Source: Flavobacteriaceae bacterium (GTDB taxonomy: Bacteria > Bacteroidota > Bacteroidia > Flavobacteriales > Flavobacteriaceae). From it: a DNA stretch of 7,938 nt. Where the stretch lies: assembly GCA_023254815.1 (NCBI GenBank), contig JALRKI010000170.1:1-7938 (forward strand), in the 5' to 3' direction. How positions within the stretch are numbered: the first letter of the stretch is position 1; the number at the start of each line of letters is the position of its first letter. Positions 5,809 to 7,938 of the stretch are shown here, piece by piece. The notes beneath the pieces were generated by a model. That model was not told the DNA's origin. It did not search any database and saw only the letters and a list, made by a program, of their open reading frames with translations. Position numbers and translations under genes: made by a program.

Positions 5809-7362
5809 TTACCGAGTGAGATACTGATAGTTATAAACAATTGACGCTGATTTTCCACCAGCCAAGTTCAGCTTCCAGCTTACCTGGTTTCGAGGATTAT
5901 TGTCTTGGGTAATTTTAGTATTGTAAGTCCATTTTATTGAACTCTTGTCAAGTTTTCCTGCCACCATCTTATTGATTTCCATGTCAATGGCCTCAGGTTT
6001 ATAGTTTGTAATATCAATTTGACCTTCAACGCTTACCAAATAAGTTAACTCATTGTATCTATTTCTGAGTTCCTCCCGATGGGTCTCCGTATTTTTTTCT
6101 GTTACGGTTACATCCGTAGAAACGGTCATTTGAGGTGAAGTCGACGCACCAGCAGGGGTATAATTCAATTGGTTCTGAGCCAAAAATTGAAGTTCGGATC
6201 CATTATTCTTTCTGAACAAAATTGATCCAGTCGTGAATGGAAATCCAGTTTCATTGATAAACTCTATGCAGTGTAGCACATTGTTATTACCTCTTTCTTG
6301 ACTTATCCAATAACCATTATAATCCAAGTTGTTAGGTAAATTAACTTTGAAAATATCACGATAATTGATTGTAGTTTCAAAAAGGGGTACCATGGTACGA
6401 CTTCCTTTTTTGGAACTCACCTTAGTTTTCTTAAAAAAATACAAATCTTCTTGATTGGCATCTTCTGGAACCGCACTTGGATCGTAAGGATCAGCATAGT
6501 CATTTGGAGCCATACTCAGACTCTTTTCTGAGTAACTTTCTCTCCTAATTCCATGAGCTGTTATGGTTGTATTGAAACTAGATTTCGGGATCTGAGGGGC
6601 AGTAAGGGGAGACTGGCTGTCTTCAAAAAGAAAAGAAGGATACCCTACAGCCAAGTTTACCGCTGCGTTTTCAAAATCTTCTACATCATTTACAATAGTA
6701 GCTTCTAGCTTTAGGATAGCCTTGTTATTTGTCAGAAAATCAATATAGTAATTAGGATGCCAAGTCATGCCTTTCTGAACGTAGGAGATGTCTAGTCTTT
6801 GTTTTTTTTGATCTTTAGCCAACTGGAGAGCATATACCCAATCGCCCTCTTTGTCTTGGTCTATAGCAGGATTGGGGCGATCGAAAACTGTTACTGATGT
6901 CACTTCCGATATTGGGACAATTTGAAAACCTGTGTCTGATTCTAAAAATAGTTTTTCTGGAAAGGTCTCAACGATGACGTTTATCAATCGACCCTCTACT
7001 TTACCCTGTTTGGTGGTAAGGCTTAACCTTGCCCCAATGTTGCTGTCAAAAAATTGATTTATATTATCAAAATAATGCTTGCCTTTCTCCCCAACATTTT
7101 GCCTGGTATATTGTAGTTCATCAATGATGTTTTGGGGCGATTGAACCCGAATGCTTCCCATGATTATTGGTGTAGTTTCCGTTGTAGAAAAGGGCAAAGG
7201 AAAAAGAACCGTTTTTTTATTGGGTACTTCAACCTCAGCAGATTTTTCTATGTAGGTCAAACCATTTTGAAAGATGGTCAGACTATTGTGCTGATAATTG
7301 GTTTGAGCAATTGAAGTAACTGTTATTGGTAAAAAAATAAAAAAAATAAGTGTTGATTTCAT
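5809..7362 (-). CDS. Exported DUF4139 domain protein with an internal small beta-barrel-like segment
   Basis: This 517-residue protein has a signal peptide, MKSTLIFFIFLPITVTSIAQ, cleaved after about residue 20. An upstream in-frame start at 7428 would add 22 residues before this signal and is rejected. Residues 25-90 form the N-terminal beta region (SLTIFQNGLTYIEKSAEVEV) that opens this family. Residues 108-158 (IGARLSLTTKQGKVEGRLIN to ISEVTSV) look like an Sm/SH3-like barrel in place of the coiled coil of the DUF4140-DUF4139 proteins. The DUF4139 domain (PF13598) runs from about 186: LDISYVQKGMTWHPNYYIDF, LEATIVNDVEDFENAAVNLAVGYP, LYFFKKTKVSSKKGSRTMVPLF, FINETGFPFTTGSILF and a C-terminal VSWKLNLAGGKSASIVYNY strand pair. 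The role of the family is unknown; the name 'mucoidy inhibitor A-like' is inherited annotation. Upstream at 7390-7423 there is TTG, 20 nt, then AACCTTTC, a weak Bacteroidota-type promoter. The product is probably periplasmic or surface-exposed. Confidence 0.9.
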   Translation of the reverse strand: MKSTLIFFIFLPITVTSIAQTNYQHNSLTIFQNGLTYIEKSAEVEVPNKKTVLFPLPFSTTETTPIIMGSIRVQSPQNIIDELQYTRQNVGEKGKHYFDNINQFFDSNIGARLSLTTKQGKVEGRLINVIVETFPEKLFLESDTGFQIVPISEVTSVTVFDRPNPAIDQDKEGDWVYALQLAKDQKKQRLDISYVQKGMTWHPNYYIDFLTNNKAILKLEATIVNDVEDFENAAVNLAVGYPSFLFEDSQSPLTAPQIPKSSFNTTITAHGIRRESYSEKSLSMAPNDYADPYDPSAVPEDANQEDLYFFKKTKVSSKKGSRTMVPLFETTINYRDIFKVNLPNNLDYNGYWISQERGNNNVLHCIEFINETGFPFTTGSILFRKNNGSELQFLAQNQLNYTPAGASTSPQMTVSTDVTVTEKNTETHREELRNRYNELTYLVSVEGQIDITNYKPEAIDMEINKMVAGKLDKSSIKWTYNTKITQDNNPRNQVSWKLNLAGGKSASIVYNYQYLTR

Positions 7363-7628
7363 GTTCAGTTGCTTAGTGATTTTCAAAATTCTGAGAAAGG
7401 TTAATATATTAAATGTCAATATCAACAACTTTCAAAACAAAAGTTGTGATCATCACTCTTTAACTCAAAAAATATACCAATTAACTTTTTTGGCGGTTTT
7501 ATCATGCTAACCTATCTCTCATTCTGAAAAACTCCCAAAATAGACCTTACCTGTTGCCAGAATAAGTTTGAAACAACCACTTGTCTGCTCTTGACTTCAA
7601 TCAGATCATTTAGAGAATATCCCCACTA
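7363..7628. other. Intergenic region upstream of the DUF4139 gene
   Basis: No coding frame with protein-like character was seen on either strand. It must hold the promoter of the DUF4139 gene, but only a weak TTG/AACCTTTC pair is visible near 7390-7423. An odd-centred palindrome GTGATCATCAC lies at 7446-7456, with 5-base arms around one base; it might be an operator but is short enough to be chance. No terminator hairpin with a T-run was found after the outer-membrane-protein remnant. Confidence 0.5.
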
Positions 7629-7863
7629 TTAAAATTTCAGTTGAACACTGGCATTAACAGTTCTCCCAATGCCGTATTTATTAAGTTCTCTAATGGAATA
7701 ATTGCTACTTTGAAAATCGTATACCAATCTGTGATATCTTGAAATATTGTTATTAGTACCAAAGGCGTTAATGAGGGAAGCGCGAAGCACTCCCTGAATG
7801 TTTTTAGACCAACTGAATAACGCTAATGAATACTATCAATGAACTAAGAGGAGCAAGTTTCAT
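7629..7863 (-). pseudogene. Remnant of an outer-membrane beta-barrel (TonB-dependent-receptor-like) gene with an internal deletion
   Basis: Two gene ends appear joined out of frame. The right part, from ATG at 7863, reads MKLAPLSSLIVFISVIQLV, which looks like a signal peptide, and then hits TAA at 7804-7806. The left part is open in another frame from just after a TAG at 7833-7835 to TAA at 7629. It ends in a beta-barrel pattern: WSKNIQGVLRASLINAFGT, then SRYHRLVYDF, then GIGRTVNASVQLKF with the terminal Phe needed for outer-membrane assembly. The left part (up to 67 residues) is what one expects of the last two or three strands of a barrel, and the right part is what one expects of the precursor's first residues. 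The middle, perhaps 1-3 kb, would be missing, with the junction at about 7800-7820. TonB-dependent receptor is the best guess; another barrel family is possible. Loss of the middle is inferred, because no intact copy is available to compare. Confidence 0.5.
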
Positions 7864-7900
7864 TTCAAAAGTTCCGAGTAACACAAATAATTTCAAAAGT
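7862..7900. repeat. Direct repeat ATTTCAAAAGT, two copies
   Basis: The 11-mer ATTTCAAAAGT occurs at 7862-7872 and 7890-7900, a 28-base period, with a degenerate third copy (ATTTCAACAAGT) at 7910-7921. On the minus strand these read ACTTTTGAAAT and lie just before the ATG of the outer-membrane-protein remnant. One copy includes GACTTTTG, one mismatch from TAnnTTTG. They could be leftover promoter or regulator sites of that gene, or simple AT-rich similarity. Confidence 0.3.
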
Positions 7901-7938
7901 CGTTTTAAAATTTCAACAAGTTGACTGTGTAGAAAGAT
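7864..7938. other. Right-edge sequence upstream of the outer-membrane-protein remnant
   Basis: Apart from the ATTTCAAAAGT repeats, nothing coding is visible in these 75 bases on either strand. It probably represents the former 5' region of the broken gene. Confidence 0.35.

Noticed and set aside
7132..7314. 60-codon plus-strand open frame
   Set aside because: It is antisense to the DUF4139 gene and not protein-like.
7363..7428. Extended N-terminus of the DUF4139 protein from the ATG at 7428
   Set aside because: It would put 22 residues before a complete signal peptide; the ATG at 7362 starts exactly at that signal.
7446..7456. Palindrome GTGATCATCAC as a regulator operator
   Set aside because: Five-base arms around one base are easily found by chance and no second copy or overlapping promoter is visible.
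7804..7863. 19-residue hydrophobic peptide as a stand-alone small gene
   Set aside because: Its signal-peptide character and the adjoining barrel C-terminus are better explained by one broken outer-membrane protein gene.
1..7938. CRISPR, tRNA, rRNA, insertion sequence, toxin-antitoxin or phage genes
   Set aside because: No repeat-spacer pattern, cloverleaf, transposase or integrase motif, or phage-type protein was seen on either strand.

Overview
The window looks like ordinary chromosomal sequence from a member of the Bacteroidota, possibly a Cytophagales-type marine or soil bacterium (the order is a guess). The evidence is an AT-rich composition, no Shine-Dalgarno sequences before the starts, exported proteins whose signal peptides end in Ala-Gln, and families common in that phylum (DUF3667, DUF4139, lipoprotein peptidases). 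No rRNA, tRNA, CRISPR array, insertion sequence or integrase was seen.

Every supported gene is on the minus strand, so transcription runs from high to low coordinates. From right to left these are: (1) 7629-7863, the remnant of an outer-membrane beta-barrel gene, with a signal-peptide-like start joined out of frame to a barrel C-terminus; (2) about 270 bp without a gene; (3) 5809-7362, an exported DUF4139 protein; (4) 4895-5725, an exported alpha/beta-hydrolase esterase; (5) 4536-4850, a YbjQ/UPF0145 protein; (6) 4399-4533, a 44-residue single-pass membrane protein starting 2 nt after ybjQ; (7) 3774-4343, an unrecognised lipoprotein; (8) 2879-3769, a DUF3667 zinc-ribbon membrane protein with a GTG start 4 nt after gene 7; (9) 1786-2814, a low-specificity L-threonine aldolase; (10) 1-1763, the first 587 residues of an oligopeptidase B-type S9A peptidase made as a lipoprotein and running off the left edge.

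The genes from the esterase to the peptidase are separated by only 2 to 64 nt, so some or all may be co-transcribed. Translational coupling is likely for the ybjQ/small-protein pair and the lipoprotein/DUF3667 pair. The functional links are loose: the aldolase and peptidase could both serve amino-acid and peptide catabolism, and several products are envelope proteins of unknown role.

No evident new defence or biosynthetic system was found. The points most worth a second look are the 44-residue membrane protein coupled to ybjQ, the internally deleted outer-membrane protein gene at the right end, and the loss of two acidic substrate-subsite residues in the oligopeptidase B homologue.
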